64,000 nt of DNA from Rhodobacteraceae bacterium D3-12 (GTDB lineage: Bacteria > Pseudomonadota > Alphaproteobacteria > Rhodobacterales > Rhodobacteraceae): assembly GCA_025916135.1 (NCBI GenBank), contig CP104793.1:3348001-3412000 (forward strand), given 5' to 3'. A program made the translations under genes and the position numbers. Positions 51,638 to 61,303 of the stretch are shown one piece after another; position 1 is the stretch's first letter; each line of letters opens with the position of its first letter. The notes below the pieces were generated by a model. It saw nothing but the letters and a program-made list of their open reading frames with translations, was not told the origin of the DNA and searched no databases.

Positions 51638-53040
51638 TACATCATCTCCCGTACGTCTGTGAGGTGGCCAGTGATGGCCGCAGCCGCCGCCATGCCGGGT
51701 GAAACCAGATGGGTGCGCCCTTTATAACCTTGGCGCCCTTCAAAGTTCCGGTTCGATGTCGAGGCACAACGCTCGCCTTCGCTCAATTGATCCGGGTTCA
51801 TCGCCAAACACATTGAACAGCCCGCAAGGCGCCATTCAAATCCGGCGTCCTTGAAGATATCGGCAAGCCCCTCTTCCTCGGCCTGCGCCCGTACAAGACC
51901 CGAACCGGGAACGACCATCGCCCGCATCCCGTCCTTGATCTTCTTGCCTTTCAGGATCGCGGCAGCCGCACGCAAATCCTCGATACGGCCATTGGTGCAC
52001 GAGCCGATAAAGACCGTGTCGATCTCGATATCGGTCAGCTTCTGACCTGCCTCAAGACCCATATAGTCCAAAGCACGCTTGGCGGCTTCAACCTTGCCGC
52101 CCGAAAAGCTCTCGGGCGCGGGGACCATGGCCGAAATCGGCAGCACGTCCTCGGGGCTGGTACCCCATGTGACCACCGGCTCGATCTCTTCACCTTTCAG
52201 GGTGATGACCTTGTCGAAATGCGCGCCCTCATCGGTATAGAGCGTTTTCCACCAGTTCAGAGCAGCTTCCCACTGCGCCCCTTTCGGAGCATGCGGGCGG
52301 CCCATCACATAATCATAGGTCGTCTGATCCGGCGCGATCAGTCCGGCGCGTGCGCCACCCTCGATCGCCATGTTGCAGACGGTCATCCGCCCTTCCATGC
52401 TCAGATCGCGGATCGCTTCACCGCAATATTCGATGACATAGCCAGTGCCGCCAGCCGTTCCGGTTTCACCGATCACCGCCAGCGTGATGTCTTTCGCCGT
52501 CACACCGGGGCGCAGCTTGCCGGTGATCTCGACCTTCATGTTCTTCGACTTCTTCTGGATCAGCGTCTGCGTCGCCAGAACATGCTCAACTTCGCTGGTT
52601 CCGATGCCATGCGCCAATGCGCCAAAGGCCCCATGCGTCGCCGTGTGGCTATCGCCGCACACCACCGTCATACCCGGCAAGGTCCAACCCTGCTCCGGTC
52701 CGACAATATGCACGATCCCTTGGCGCACATCACTCACAGGATAGTAGTGGATGCCAAAATCCTTGGCATTCTTATCAAGCGCATCGACCTGAATGCGGCT
52801 TTCTTCGTTGTCGATACCATTGGCCCGGTCCAGCGTGGTCGGCACGTTATGGTCCGGCACGGCAATGGTCTTGTCCGGTGCACGCACATCGCGCCCGGTC
52901 ATCCGCAGCCCCTCAAAGGCTTGCGGGCTGGTGACTTCGTGCACCAGATGCCGGTCGATATAAAGCAGGCACGTGCCATCTTCGGCTTCGTGCGCCACAT
53001 GGGCATCCCAGATTTTATCATAGAGCGTCTTGGGGGACAT
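51637..53040 (-). CDS. leuC: 3-isopropylmalate dehydratase large subunit
   Basis: LeuC is the [4Fe-4S] aconitase-family subunit of isopropylmalate isomerase. The 467-residue protein shows [16 protein letters not shown] near the N-terminus and the cluster-binding cysteines in [20 protein letters not shown] near residue 345 and [15 protein letters not shown] near residue 405. The start MSPKTLYDK at 53040 follows GAGAGGA. A 28-codon reading frame with its own ribosome binding site lies just upstream. Confidence 0.96.
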   Translation of the reverse strand: MSPKTLYDKIWDAHVAHEAEDGTCLLYIDRHLVHEVTSPQAFEGLRMTGRDVRAPDKTIAVPDHNVPTTLDRANGIDNEESRIQVDALDKNAKDFGIHYYPVSDVRQGIVHIVGPEQGWTLPGMTVVCGDSHTATHGAFGALAHGIGTSEVEHVLATQTLIQKKSKNMKVEITGKLRPGVTAKDITLAVIGETGTAGGTGYVIEYCGEAIRDLSMEGRMTVCNMAIEGGARAGLIAPDQTTYDYVMGRPHAPKGAQWEAALNWWKTLYTDEGAHFDKVITLKGEEIEPVVTWGTSPEDVLPISAMVPAPESFSGGKVEAAKRALDYMGLEAGQKLTDIEIDTVFIGSCTNGRIEDLRAAAAILKGKKIKDGMRAMVVPGSGLVRAQAEEEGLADIFKDAGFEWRLAGCSMCLAMNPDQLSEGERCASTSNRNFEGRQGYKGRTHLVSPGMAAAAAITGHLTDVREMM

Positions 53041-53106
53041 TGGTCCTCTCCCGTTCATAGTCGTGAAATTTTGTATAGTTCAGGCAAGCAGAATGGAGGC
53101 CACGCC

Positions 53107-53193
53107 TTATAGTCGCGCCAACACCGAACGCGCTTCACCAAAGAAGCGTTCTCTCAGCCGCGCGCGGTCGTCCATATCAAAAACCATTCTCAT
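53107..53193 (-). CDS. Possible 28-residue leader peptide upstream of leuC
   Basis: The reading frame MRMVFDMDDRARLRERFFGE is followed by ARSVLARL and a stop, 66 bases before the leuC start. It has GGAGAA 6 bases before its ATG. It contains three leucines but no run of leucine codons, so it is not a classical leucine attenuator peptide. No conserved stem is visible after it. A small gene or translated leader is possible. Confidence 0.4.
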   Translation of the reverse strand: MRMVFDMDDRARLRERFFGEARSVLARL

Positions 53194-53276
53194 GGCGTTT
53201 CTCCTACACAACTGCACCGAGTCTCACAAGATGGGTGTTTAGCGACCCATAATCGTCAGATTGGGTCACGGCGTTG

Positions 53277-53666
53277 CTATTGCAATTCCAGCAGATCCCA
53301 GCGGTTGCCAAACAAATCGCGAAACACGGCCACTGTCCCGTAAGCCTCCTGTCTTGGCTCCTCTTCGAAACTGACCCCCGCCGCGACCATCCTCGCGTGA
53401 TCGGCCGCAAAATCATCAGTATTCAGAATAAACCCGACGCGCCCACCCGCCTGATTGCCAATGGCCGCGCTTTGCTCGGCGCTCACTGCCCGCGCAAGCA
53501 GCAGGCCCGTGCCTCCACCACTCGGCCGCATGACGACCCATCGCTTTCCGCGCCCCTGATCCTCGTCCTGCTCGAGCGCAAAGCCCATCACATCGCGGAA
53601 AAACCTGATGGCCACGTCATAGTCCGGCACCAAAAGCGCCACTAACCCAAGCGTTTTCGTTGTCAT
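53277..53666 (-). CDS. VOC-family (glyoxalase-like) protein
   Basis: This is a 129-residue vicinal-oxygen-chelate protein with two beta-alpha-beta-beta-beta modules. The first includes MTTKTLGLVALLVPDYDVAIRFFRDVMG, and the second runs from VGFILNTDDFAADHARM to VAVFRDLFGNRWDLLELQ. The typical terminal ligand motif is DLFGN. The start ATG at 53666 was chosen over an upstream frame. The substrate is unknown. Confidence 0.88.
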   Translation of the reverse strand: MTTKTLGLVALLVPDYDVAIRFFRDVMGFALEQDEDQGRGKRWVVMRPSGGGTGLLLARAVSAEQSAAIGNQAGGRVGFILNTDDFAADHARMVAAGVSFEEEPRQEAYGTVAVFRDLFGNRWDLLELQ

Positions 53667-53792
53667 ATCACCCTCTCTTCCTGCCACTCGCCCCACCCAT
53701 TTCTATCGCGACTGTTAGAGGCCCGCCTGCAATAGACCCTTGCCCGCTCGGCCCACTCCATGCCACGCTAAGACCTAGCATCAGGCAGATTA

Positions 53793-55183
53793 ATGAGCGA
53801 ACATACAAGCACGATTACCTCACCAAACGAAACAATCGCCCCACTGGCCCAAGACATCGCTATGTCTCTTGCCGATCGGGCGCAGGTGTTTCTGACCGGG
53901 CTGTTGCGCCCTTGGAATGCCTATCAGGTGGGTTTGGCAATTGCGCTGTTTCTAGTCGCCTGGGCGCTGGCCAGATTTATGGCACCGCGGTTTCGCGAAT
54001 GGATGCGAACCCGCGAAAACTGGCCAAAATGGCGGTTTCGCTATCTGTTGCTCATGCAACGCCGGTTGCGCCTGTTCTTCTTTGTCGGGCTCATATGGCC
54101 CACCGTCTGGATCATGCAGATGGTGACTTGGCCGTCCCGCTCTTATCTGCTTGGTATCATCGCCGATCTGGCCCTCGCGTGGCTTCTGATCGCGCTTGTC
54201 TCTCGCCTAATCGTCAACAATTTCCTGCGCGCCATGGTGCGCTATATCGGCTGGACTTGGGTCACCTTGTCCATTCTCGGCCTCACGACCGAAGTCCGCT
54301 CCCTGCTTGAAAGCGCCGCAATCGACCTTGGCAATCTGCATCTTTCGCTCTGGTTGGTGCTACAAGCGGCCTTCACGCTCAGCGTCCTTGTGTTTATCGC
54401 CCGTTTCATTTCCCGCTCCACCTCGGCCGGGCTGAAACGTAACGAAGACATCAGCCCCTCGATGCAGGTGCTGGCTGTCAAGTTCGTTCAGGTGGCGCTC
54501 TATGGTGCGGCCATCTTTATTGGCCTCAAGGCCAGCGGCGTTGATCTTACCGGCCTTGCGGTGCTGTCCGGCGCCATCGGCGTCGGCCTCGGCTTCGGGC
54601 TGCAAAAGGTGGTGTCGAACCTCGTCTCTGGCGTGATCATTCTGCTCGACAAGTCGATCAAACCCGGCGACGTGATCTCTCTGGGCGAAACCTTCGGCTG
54701 GATCGACACGCTCGGCGCGCGCTACACATCTGTCGTTACCCGCAACGGCAAGGAATACCTCATTCCGAACGAAGACCTGATCACCAGCCAGGTGGTGAAC
54801 TGGTCCCACACCAATGATTTCGTGCGTCTCGATATCTATTTCGGTGCGGCCTACGGCGATGACCCCCACAAGGTCCGCGCCATCGCGATCGAAGCCGCCC
54901 AAGGGGTAATCCGCGTGCTGTCCTCCAAACCGCCCGTGTGTCACATCGTCGGCTTCGGAGACAGCTCGGTCGACTACATCCTGCGCTTCTGGATCCGCGA
55001 TCCAAATCAAGGCCTCACCAACATCCGTGGCAATGTCTACCTCGCGCTCTGGGATGCGTTTCAGGAAAACGACATCTCCATCCCCTTCCCTCAACGCGAA
55101 GTCCGCATGCTGGGCGAGGGGACCTCCCACACGACCATCGCGCCCCCCACGACACGCCCGAAAAGCAGCTCCCATCCGATTAA
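53793..55183 (+). CDS. Mechanosensitive ion channel (MscS family)
   Basis: This is an inner-membrane channel that opens when the membrane is stretched. After four to five hydrophobic helices, the pore helix appears as LSGAIGVGLGFGLQKVVSNLVSG, followed by the beta domain GDVISLGETFGWIDTLGARYTSV, then RNGKEYLIPNEDLI and an alpha/beta C-terminal domain ending FPQREVRML. As written, the frame continues to 55388, giving an atypical tail. Adding one base in the CCCCCC run 55143-55148 gives HDTPEKQLPSD and a stop at 55183, a normal 463-residue protein. I list that end. Confidence 0.85.
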
Positions 55184-55315
55184 CCCTTGCGCATTTTCGC
55201 CACAGCCCCCATTGCCCCTTGAAGCTTTCATTGAGCATTCACATCTTGAGTGCTACGCTAAAACTATGCCCGGCACCGGGGTCCATGCAGGTGCGCAACA
55301 AAGGAGGACTTTGTC

Positions 55316-55732
55316 CTGTCAACGCATGTTGATACGGCTCACGCCGTTCCAGAAGGGGGAGCAATCGCTGGCGGCCCCAATACCGTGACAAGCGAAGAAC
55401 TGCTTGCACTGATCCTTTCATCGCTCTCCGAGGACAAGGCCGAAGACGTCGTGCAAATCGACCTGCGCGGCAAATCGTCCATTGGTGACTATATGGTTGT
55501 CTGCTCCGGGCGCTCCTCGCGTCAGGTTGGCGCCATCGCCGAGAAGCTTGTCGACCGGCTCAAATCCGGGCTCGGTCGCCTGTCCAAAATCGAAGGCAAA
55601 GATGCTGGTGATTGGGTGCTGATCGACACGGGCGATATCATCGTCCACGTGTTCCGCCCCGAAGTGCGCGAGTTCTACCAACTCGAAAAGATGTGGCAGA
55701 CGACCGCCACCACCGCACAAACGCCAAGCTAG
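55316..55732 (+). CDS. rsfS: Ribosomal silencing factor RsfS
   Basis: RsfS binds ribosomal protein L14 and blocks subunit joining in poor conditions. The conserved core includes DVVQIDLRGKSSIGDYMVVCSGRSSRQV and GDWVLIDTGDIIVHVFRPEVREFYQLEKMW. The GTG at 55385 gives a 115-residue protein but has no ribosome binding site. An AAGGAGGA site 8 bases before a CTG at 55316 points to a longer start adding 23 residues, similar to the extra N-terminus I recall in roseobacters. CTG is rare, so a lost base is also possible. rlmH follows after 4 bases. Confidence 0.85.
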   Translation: MSTHVDTAHAVPEGGAIAGGPNTVTSEELLALILSSLSEDKAEDVVQIDLRGKSSIGDYMVVCSGRSSRQVGAIAEKLVDRLKSGLGRLSKIEGKDAGDWVLIDTGDIIVHVFRPEVREFYQLEKMWQTTATTAQTPS

Positions 55733-55736
55733 GGCA

Positions 55737-56207
55737 ATGCGCGTCACGATCTGTGCCGTCGGTCGGCTCCGCTCGGGGCCCGAGAAAGACTTGATCGGCG
55801 ACTATACCACGCGGTTTGACCGAACCGGCCGCGCGCTTGGTCTCGGTCCGCTCACCCTCACCGAAGTCGAAGACCGCAAGGGCGGCGGCATGGAGGCCGA
55901 AGCCGCCCTCCTCACGCGCGCCATGCCCGGCAACGCAACCGCCATCGCGCTTGATGAACGGGGCAAGCTGATGACCTCCCCCGATTTCGCCCAAACGCTC
56001 GCCCGGTTACGTGACGATGGCACCAGCGACCTTGCCTTTCTTATTGGCGGGGCAGATGGCCTCTCACCGGATCTACGCGCCCGCGCCACGCTCTCTCTCA
56101 GCTTCGGCAAAATGGTCTGGCCGCATATGCTGGCCCGCGTCATGCTGACAGAACAACTCTACCGCGCCGCCTCGATCCTCGCCGGTGCCCCATATCACCG
56201 CGCCTGA
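55737..56207 (+). CDS. rlmH: 23S rRNA pseudouridine(1915) N3-methyltransferase RlmH
   Basis: RlmH methylates pseudouridine 1915 in helix 69 of 23S rRNA using S-adenosylmethionine. The 156-residue SPOUT-fold protein contains LDERGKLMTSPDFAQTL, LAFLIGGADGLSPDLRARA and FGKMVWPHMLARVMLTEQLYRA, with the SAM-binding trefoil knot. It directly follows rsfS, a conserved order. Confidence 0.96.
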   Translation: MRVTICAVGRLRSGPEKDLIGDYTTRFDRTGRALGLGPLTLTEVEDRKGGGMEAEAALLTRAMPGNATAIALDERGKLMTSPDFAQTLARLRDDGTSDLAFLIGGADGLSPDLRARATLSLSFGKMVWPHMLARVMLTEQLYRAASILAGAPYHRA

Positions 56208-56429
56208 CTCACCGCGCCTTACCGGCGAATCTGAGCAGCCCCGCGCCCCTTCACCTTTCTCCAGAAACGCATTTCCACCGCCCACACCCCGTTAAAACCT
56301 GCGAATTCTTGACCCGCTGCCGCCTTCAGGTGCGCAGGCGCATGGGCAGTAACACCCAAGGGCGGCAATCCGCCGGTTGCCCCCGCGCCCAACACGCCTT
56401 AAATGCACCTGCAAAGAGGAAGGCAGGCA

Positions 56430-57953
56430 ATGAGCAATCCAAAACCCGTGGTTCTCTGTATTCTCGACGGTTGGGGCCACCGCACCGACACGGCGGCCAA
56501 TGCGCCCGCGCTCGCCAACACGCCCGCCTTTGACCGTCTCATGTCAAGCTGCCCACATGCGCTTCTCACCACCCATGGCCCCGACGTTGGCCTGCCCTCC
56601 GGTCAAATGGGCAACTCCGAGGTTGGCCATACCAACATTGGCGCGGGTCGCGTTGTTGCGATGGACCTTGGCCAAATTGATCTTGCTATCGAAGACCGCT
56701 CTTTCTTTGACACGCCCGCCCTGCTGGGCTTTATTGCCACGCTGAAAGACAGCGGCGGCACAGCCCATATCATGGGGCTGGTTTCTGATGGCGGTGTCCA
56801 TGGATCACTCGATCATTTGATCGCCTCGGTCACGGCCCTGACCGACGCCGGCATCCCGGTTGCCATCCATGCCATCACCGATGGCCGCGATGTTGCGCCG
56901 CGTTCGGCCCTGACCTACTTCGCTACTCTGGAAGAGGCCCTGCCCAAGGGTGCCCGGATCGCCACCCTGACTGGCCGCTATTTCGCCATGGACCGCGACA
57001 ATCGCTGGGAGCGTGTCTGCGAAGCCTACCACGCGATGATCGACGCCCGCGGGCAACACAAAACGGCAGACGCCAAAACCGCCATCAATAACGCCTACAA
57101 CCGCTCGGAAAGCGACGAGTTCATCACCGCCACGGTTCTGGGCGACTATCAGGGCGTTCAGAACGGCGATGGGCTCTGGTGCCTGAACTTCCGCGCCGAC
57201 CGCGCCCGCGAAATCCTCGCCGCCATTGGCGACCCGGCGTTTGATGCCTTCGACACCGGCCCGCGCCCGACCCTTGCGGCGCTGATGGGGATGGTCGAAT
57301 ATTCCGACAGCCATAATGCCTATATGACCACCATGTTTCCCTCGCGTGACATTGTAAACACGCTCGGCACATGGGTGGCCAAGCACGGCTTGCGTCAATT
57401 CCGCCTCGCCGAGACCGAGAAATATCCCCATGTCACCTTCTTCCTGAACGGTGGCAAGGAACAACCCGAACAAGGCGAAGACCGCTACATGGCCCCCTCG
57501 CCCAAAGTGGCCACCTATGATCTGCAACCGGAAATGTCCGCCGCCGAAGTGACCAGCGCATTCATTCGCGCCATCGAAGACGGCTATGACTTGATTGTCA
57601 CCAACTTCGCCAACCCCGACATGGTCGGCCATACCGGCGACCTGCAAGCCGCGATCAAAGCCTGCGAAGCGGTCGATACAGGGTTGGGACAAGTGATGAC
57701 CGCGATCGAAAAGGCAGGCGGCGCTATGATCGTGACCGCCGATCACGGCAATTGCGAAACCATGGTCGACCCGGTCACGGGCGGCCCGCACACCGCACAT
57801 ACCATCAACCCTGTGCCGGTGGCGTTGTTTGGCGGCCCTGACGGGGCCACCCTGCGCTCTGGTGGGCGGCTCTCTGATCTTGCGCCAACCTTGCTCGCGT
57901 TGATGGGCCTGCCTAAACCTGCAGAAATGACTGGTGAAAGCCTGCTTGCATGA
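56430..57953 (+). CDS. gpmI: 2,3-bisphosphoglycerate-independent phosphoglycerate mutase
   Basis: GpmI interconverts 3- and 2-phosphoglycerate in glycolysis and gluconeogenesis. The 507-residue protein has LCILDGWGHR at the N-terminus (metal site), the phosphoserine region GQMGNSEVGHTNIGAGR near residue 60, TDGRDVAPRSA and the C-terminal metal site with TADHGNCETM and GGPHTAHT. I chose the start at 56430 (MSNPKPV) after GAGGAAGG. Its stop overlaps the EnvC-like start (ATGA). Confidence 0.96.
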   Translation: MSNPKPVVLCILDGWGHRTDTAANAPALANTPAFDRLMSSCPHALLTTHGPDVGLPSGQMGNSEVGHTNIGAGRVVAMDLGQIDLAIEDRSFFDTPALLGFIATLKDSGGTAHIMGLVSDGGVHGSLDHLIASVTALTDAGIPVAIHAITDGRDVAPRSALTYFATLEEALPKGARIATLTGRYFAMDRDNRWERVCEAYHAMIDARGQHKTADAKTAINNAYNRSESDEFITATVLGDYQGVQNGDGLWCLNFRADRAREILAAIGDPAFDAFDTGPRPTLAALMGMVEYSDSHNAYMTTMFPSRDIVNTLGTWVAKHGLRQFRLAETEKYPHVTFFLNGGKEQPEQGEDRYMAPSPKVATYDLQPEMSAAEVTSAFIRAIEDGYDLIVTNFANPDMVGHTGDLQAAIKACEAVDTGLGQVMTAIEKAGGAMIVTADHGNCETMVDPVTGGPHTAHTINPVPVALFGGPDGATLRSGGRLSDLAPTLLALMGLPKPAEMTGESLLA

Positions 57954-59107
57954 GGACACGCGCCGCTCTCCTCAGGCTCGTTGCCGCAACTGGGCTAGTC
58001 TTAGCAGTTGCCCCCGCGAGCATGGCGCAAACCCCCGACCCCGCCGAAGCCGCAAGAACCGCCGCTGCACGGCTTGAACAAGCCACCATTGGCCTTGATA
58101 AGGCCGAAAGCGCGCGTGACCGGGTCAAGGCGCTGTCCGAAACCATCCGCGCCTTCGAAGACGGGCTTGCCGCCATGCGCGAAGGCCTGCGCCATGCCTC
58201 GATCCGCGAACAAACCCTGACACGCGAACTGACTGCGCGCGAAGACGAAATCTCGCGCCTTTTGGGTGTCTTGCAATCCATGGGCGACAGCCGCGCCCCA
58301 ACCAGCCTTCTGCATCCAGCCGGCCCCACCGGCACGGCGCGCGCTGGCATGGTTCTCGCCGATGTGACACCCGCGCTCAATGTTCGCGTCAGCGAGCTGC
58401 GCTCCAAGCTTGAAGAGGTCACCACCCTGCGCAAGCTTCAGGACAACGCTGCCAATACGTTGCGCGATGGCCTCAAAGGGCTACAGGATGCCCGCACCGC
58501 GCTCTCCAAAGCGGTGGCCGACCGCACAGACCTGCCGCGCCGCTTTACCCAAGACCCGGTGCGCACTGCGCTGCTGATCGCCTCGACCGAAACACTTCAG
58601 GGGTTCGCCTCGGGCCTCGCCGATATTGCCGTCGGCGAAGCCGCGGGCAGCCTGCCGGACATATCGCATCGCAAAGGCGCTTTGACCTTGCCGGTCCAAG
58701 GCCGCGTTCTGCGCGGCTTCATGGGCTCGGACGCCGCGGGCATCACCCGCCCCGGCATCATCATGGCCACCCGCCCTCGCGCCCTCGTCACGACGCCCAC
58801 GGCGGCGACGATCCGCTATCACGGCCCGCTGCTCGACTACGGAAACGTGATGATCCTTGAGCCGCAATCCGGCCTGTTGATCGTTTTGGCCGGTCTTGAT
58901 GTGGTCTATGGTGACATCGGACAAGTGCTCCCCTCCGGCGCGCCTGTCGGTTTGATGGGCGGCACCGACCCAAAAATCGGCGAGATTTTGACCCAGTCAA
59001 GCGAAGGGGCTGGTAACGACCGCACAGAAACGCTCTATATAGAGTTCAGAGAAGACAACGTTCCGGTGGACCCCTCCGCTTGGTTCCGCATCGCGAAGGA
59101 TGGATAA
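57950..59107 (+). CDS. EnvC-like murein hydrolase activator (degenerate LytM domain)
   Basis: This is a 385-residue periplasmic protein. It has a signal peptide (RAALLRLVAATGLVLAVAPAS), a long coiled coil up to about residue 220, and a C-terminal LytM/M23 domain. The metal-binding histidines and aspartate of active LytM enzymes are missing; the corresponding segments are ITRPGIIMATRPRA and LDYGNVMILEPQSG. This matches EnvC, which activates amidases rather than cutting itself. The gene overlaps gpmI and is followed by ctpA after 3 bases. Confidence 0.88.
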   Translation: MRTRAALLRLVAATGLVLAVAPASMAQTPDPAEAARTAAARLEQATIGLDKAESARDRVKALSETIRAFEDGLAAMREGLRHASIREQTLTRELTAREDEISRLLGVLQSMGDSRAPTSLLHPAGPTGTARAGMVLADVTPALNVRVSELRSKLEEVTTLRKLQDNAANTLRDGLKGLQDARTALSKAVADRTDLPRRFTQDPVRTALLIASTETLQGFASGLADIAVGEAAGSLPDISHRKGALTLPVQGRVLRGFMGSDAAGITRPGIIMATRPRALVTTPTAATIRYHGPLLDYGNVMILEPQSGLLIVLAGLDVVYGDIGQVLPSGAPVGLMGGTDPKIGEILTQSSEGAGNDRTETLYIEFREDNVPVDPSAWFRIAKDG

Positions 59108-59110
59108 CAG

Positions 59111-60454
59111 ATGAAGAAGTTCCTAATGGCTGCAAGCGTCGGCATTCTGGCCGGCGGCATCGTCACCACACAGGTGGCCGCGCCACTTCTTGCACAGGAA
59201 TCTGCGAAACAGACGAATGTCTACCAACAGCTCGACCTGTTCGGCGACATCTTCGAACGCATCCGCTCGCAATATGTTGAAAAGGTGAACGAAGGCGACC
59301 TGATCGAAGCCGCGATTAACGGGATGCTCACCTCACTTGATCCGCACTCCTCCTATTTGTCACCCGACGCGGCCGCAGACATGCGCGTGCAAACGCGCGG
59401 CGAATTTGGCGGCCTTGGCATCGAAGTCACACAGGAAGAAGGCTTTGTAAAAGTCGTCTCTCCGATTGATGGCACCCCGGCGGACGAAGCCGGAGTCGAA
59501 GCGGGCGACTTCATCACCCACGTGAACGGCGAATCCCTGCTTGGCCTGACCTTGGACCAAGCGGTTGAAATGATGCGCGGGCCGGTTGGATCAGAGATCA
59601 TTATCACCATTGCGCGCGAAGGCCGCGATGAGCCGTTTGATATCTCCATCATCCGCGACACGATCAAACTGACGGCTGTGCGCACCCGGACCGAAGGCAA
59701 AACAGTGGTGCTGCGTGTCACTACGTTCAACGATCAAACCTATCCGAACCTCGCTCAAGGCCTCGCCAAACAGGTCGAAGAAGCGGGCGGTATGGCCAAT
59801 GTGAACGGCTTCGTGCTCGATCTGCGGAACAACCCCGGAGGCCTGCTGACACAGGCGATCAAGGTCTCCGATGCCTTCCTCGACTCAGGCGAAATCGTCT
59901 CAACACGCGGCCGTAACCCCGAAGATGGTGACCGCTATAATGCCCAACCCGGTGATCTGGCGGCGACCAAACCGCTCGTCGTGCTGATCAACGGTGGCTC
60001 CGCGTCGGCCTCCGAGATTGTCGCCGGTGCCTTGCAGGATCACCGCCGTGCTATCGTCATCGGCACGCGCAGCTTCGGCAAAGGGTCGGTCCAGACGGTC
60101 ATGCCCCTGCGTGGCGGTGGCGCGATGCGTCTGACCACGGCACGCTACTACACCCCGTCGGGCCGCTCTATTCAGGCGCTTGGCATTTCGCCCGACATCG
60201 TTGTCGCCCAACCGCGCAAAGACCCCAAAGCCGACGCCGGCGATGCCAAGGCCCCCATCAAACCACGCAACCGTTCCGAAGCGGACCTGCGCGGCGCGCT
60301 CAAAAACGACAGCCTGTCCCCGGATGAGATCAAACAGATCGAGGCCGATCGCGCCAAAGCCGAAGCCTCGGCCAAGCTGCGCGAAGAGGATTACCAACTG
60401 GCCTATGCCATCGACATCCTCAAAGGCCTGTCCGCTCTTGGCCCCAACGACTGA
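59111..60454 (+). CDS. S41-family C-terminal processing peptidase (CtpA-like)
   Basis: This is a 447-residue periplasmic serine protease with a signal peptide, then a PDZ domain ([34 protein letters not shown]), and the S41 catalytic domain. The Ser-Lys dyad is seen as [18 protein letters not shown] (serine) and [13 protein letters not shown] (lysine). It follows the EnvC-like gene in the conserved order, consistent with a joint role in cell-wall growth or division. Confidence 0.94.
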   Translation: MKKFLMAASVGILAGGIVTTQVAAPLLAQESAKQTNVYQQLDLFGDIFERIRSQYVEKVNEGDLIEAAINGMLTSLDPHSSYLSPDAAADMRVQTRGEFGGLGIEVTQEEGFVKVVSPIDGTPADEAGVEAGDFITHVNGESLLGLTLDQAVEMMRGPVGSEIIITIAREGRDEPFDISIIRDTIKLTAVRTRTEGKTVVLRVTTFNDQTYPNLAQGLAKQVEEAGGMANVNGFVLDLRNNPGGLLTQAIKVSDAFLDSGEIVSTRGRNPEDGDRYNAQPGDLAATKPLVVLINGGSASASEIVAGALQDHRRAIVIGTRSFGKGSVQTVMPLRGGGAMRLTTARYYTPSGRSIQALGISPDIVVAQPRKDPKADAGDAKAPIKPRNRSEADLRGALKNDSLSPDEIKQIEADRAKAEASAKLREEDYQLAYAIDILKGLSALGPND

Positions 60455-60479
60455 TCCCGTTGTGACCAAGGTCAAATCC

Positions 60480-60962
60480 ATGACGCCCGACGAAATCGCG
60501 GCGTTGCCCTATCGGCGCAATGTCGGCGTTATGCTGGTTAATGCGGATGGGCACGTCTTTGTCGGTCAGCGTATCGACAATGATCAGGCGGCTTGGCAAA
60601 TGCCGCAAGGCGGGATCGACGCGGGTGAAACCCCGCGCGATGCCGCCCTGCGAGAATTGTTGGAAGAAACCGGTGTGTCGCCCGCGCTGGTCACTGTCGA
60701 GACGGAAACCAAAGGTTGGCTCAGCTATGATCTGCCCCATGACGTGGTGCCCAACATCTGGAAAGGCCGCTTTCGTGGGCAAGAACAGAAATGGTTCCTC
60801 CTCCGTTTTCAAGGGCGCGACAGTGACGTCAATATCGCTACCGACCACCCGGAATTTTCCGAATGGCGCTGGCTTGCGCCGGATGCATTGATCGAGAATA
60901 TCGTGCCGTTCAAACGCGCGGTCTATGAAGCCGTATTAAACGAGTTCAAAGCGGCCTTGTGA
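60480..60962 (+). CDS. rppH: RNA pyrophosphohydrolase RppH
   Basis: RppH removes pyrophosphate from mRNA 5' ends, starting decay. The 160-residue protein contains the Nudix box [23 protein letters not shown] near residue 40, the start [20 protein letters not shown] and [17 protein letters not shown]. It is the last gene of the conserved run, 25 bases after the ctpA-like gene. Confidence 0.95.
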   Translation: MTPDEIAALPYRRNVGVMLVNADGHVFVGQRIDNDQAAWQMPQGGIDAGETPRDAALRELLEETGVSPALVTVETETKGWLSYDLPHDVVPNIWKGRFRGQEQKWFLLRFQGRDSDVNIATDHPEFSEWRWLAPDALIENIVPFKRAVYEAVLNEFKAAL

Positions 60963-61150
60963 CAGGCTCCAATGGGTTCTGCTGTAAAGCGCCCCGGCGA
61001 AACTCAGTACCATTCTAGCACAAGCATTCACATCACGAGAATTTCGCCGGGGTCATCCCGATTTTCGGGGGCGCCGCGCCATGCCTCGCCGGTCGACCTT
61101 TCGTCGATGCTTACGAGAACAGGCGCTTTGCGGCGCGTTTCTTCAATGGG

Positions 61151-61217
61151 CGGCCAACGGCTCCCCAGCCTGTACCGCTGCTTCAAACTAGCGCGTTAAC
61201 CTTAACAAGCGGTTAAA
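61151..61217 (+). repeat. Copy B of the ~70-base element, with a TTAA-N7-TTAA site
   Basis: This matches copy A (29872-29940) over the first 28 bases at 26 positions and over GCGCGTTAACCTTAA. Here the 3' end contains an exact TTAA-N7-TTAA (61202-61205 and 61213-61216), the CtrA recognition layout. The 341-base gap between rppH and glpK contains no gene. Confidence 0.55.
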
Positions 61218-61303
61218 CGAGGTGTTTTATCTCACCCCAAATCTTCCAGTTCGAACCTGATCCGCACGCTATTCACCAACCATTCTACGCGCCTAGATCC
61301 TCG

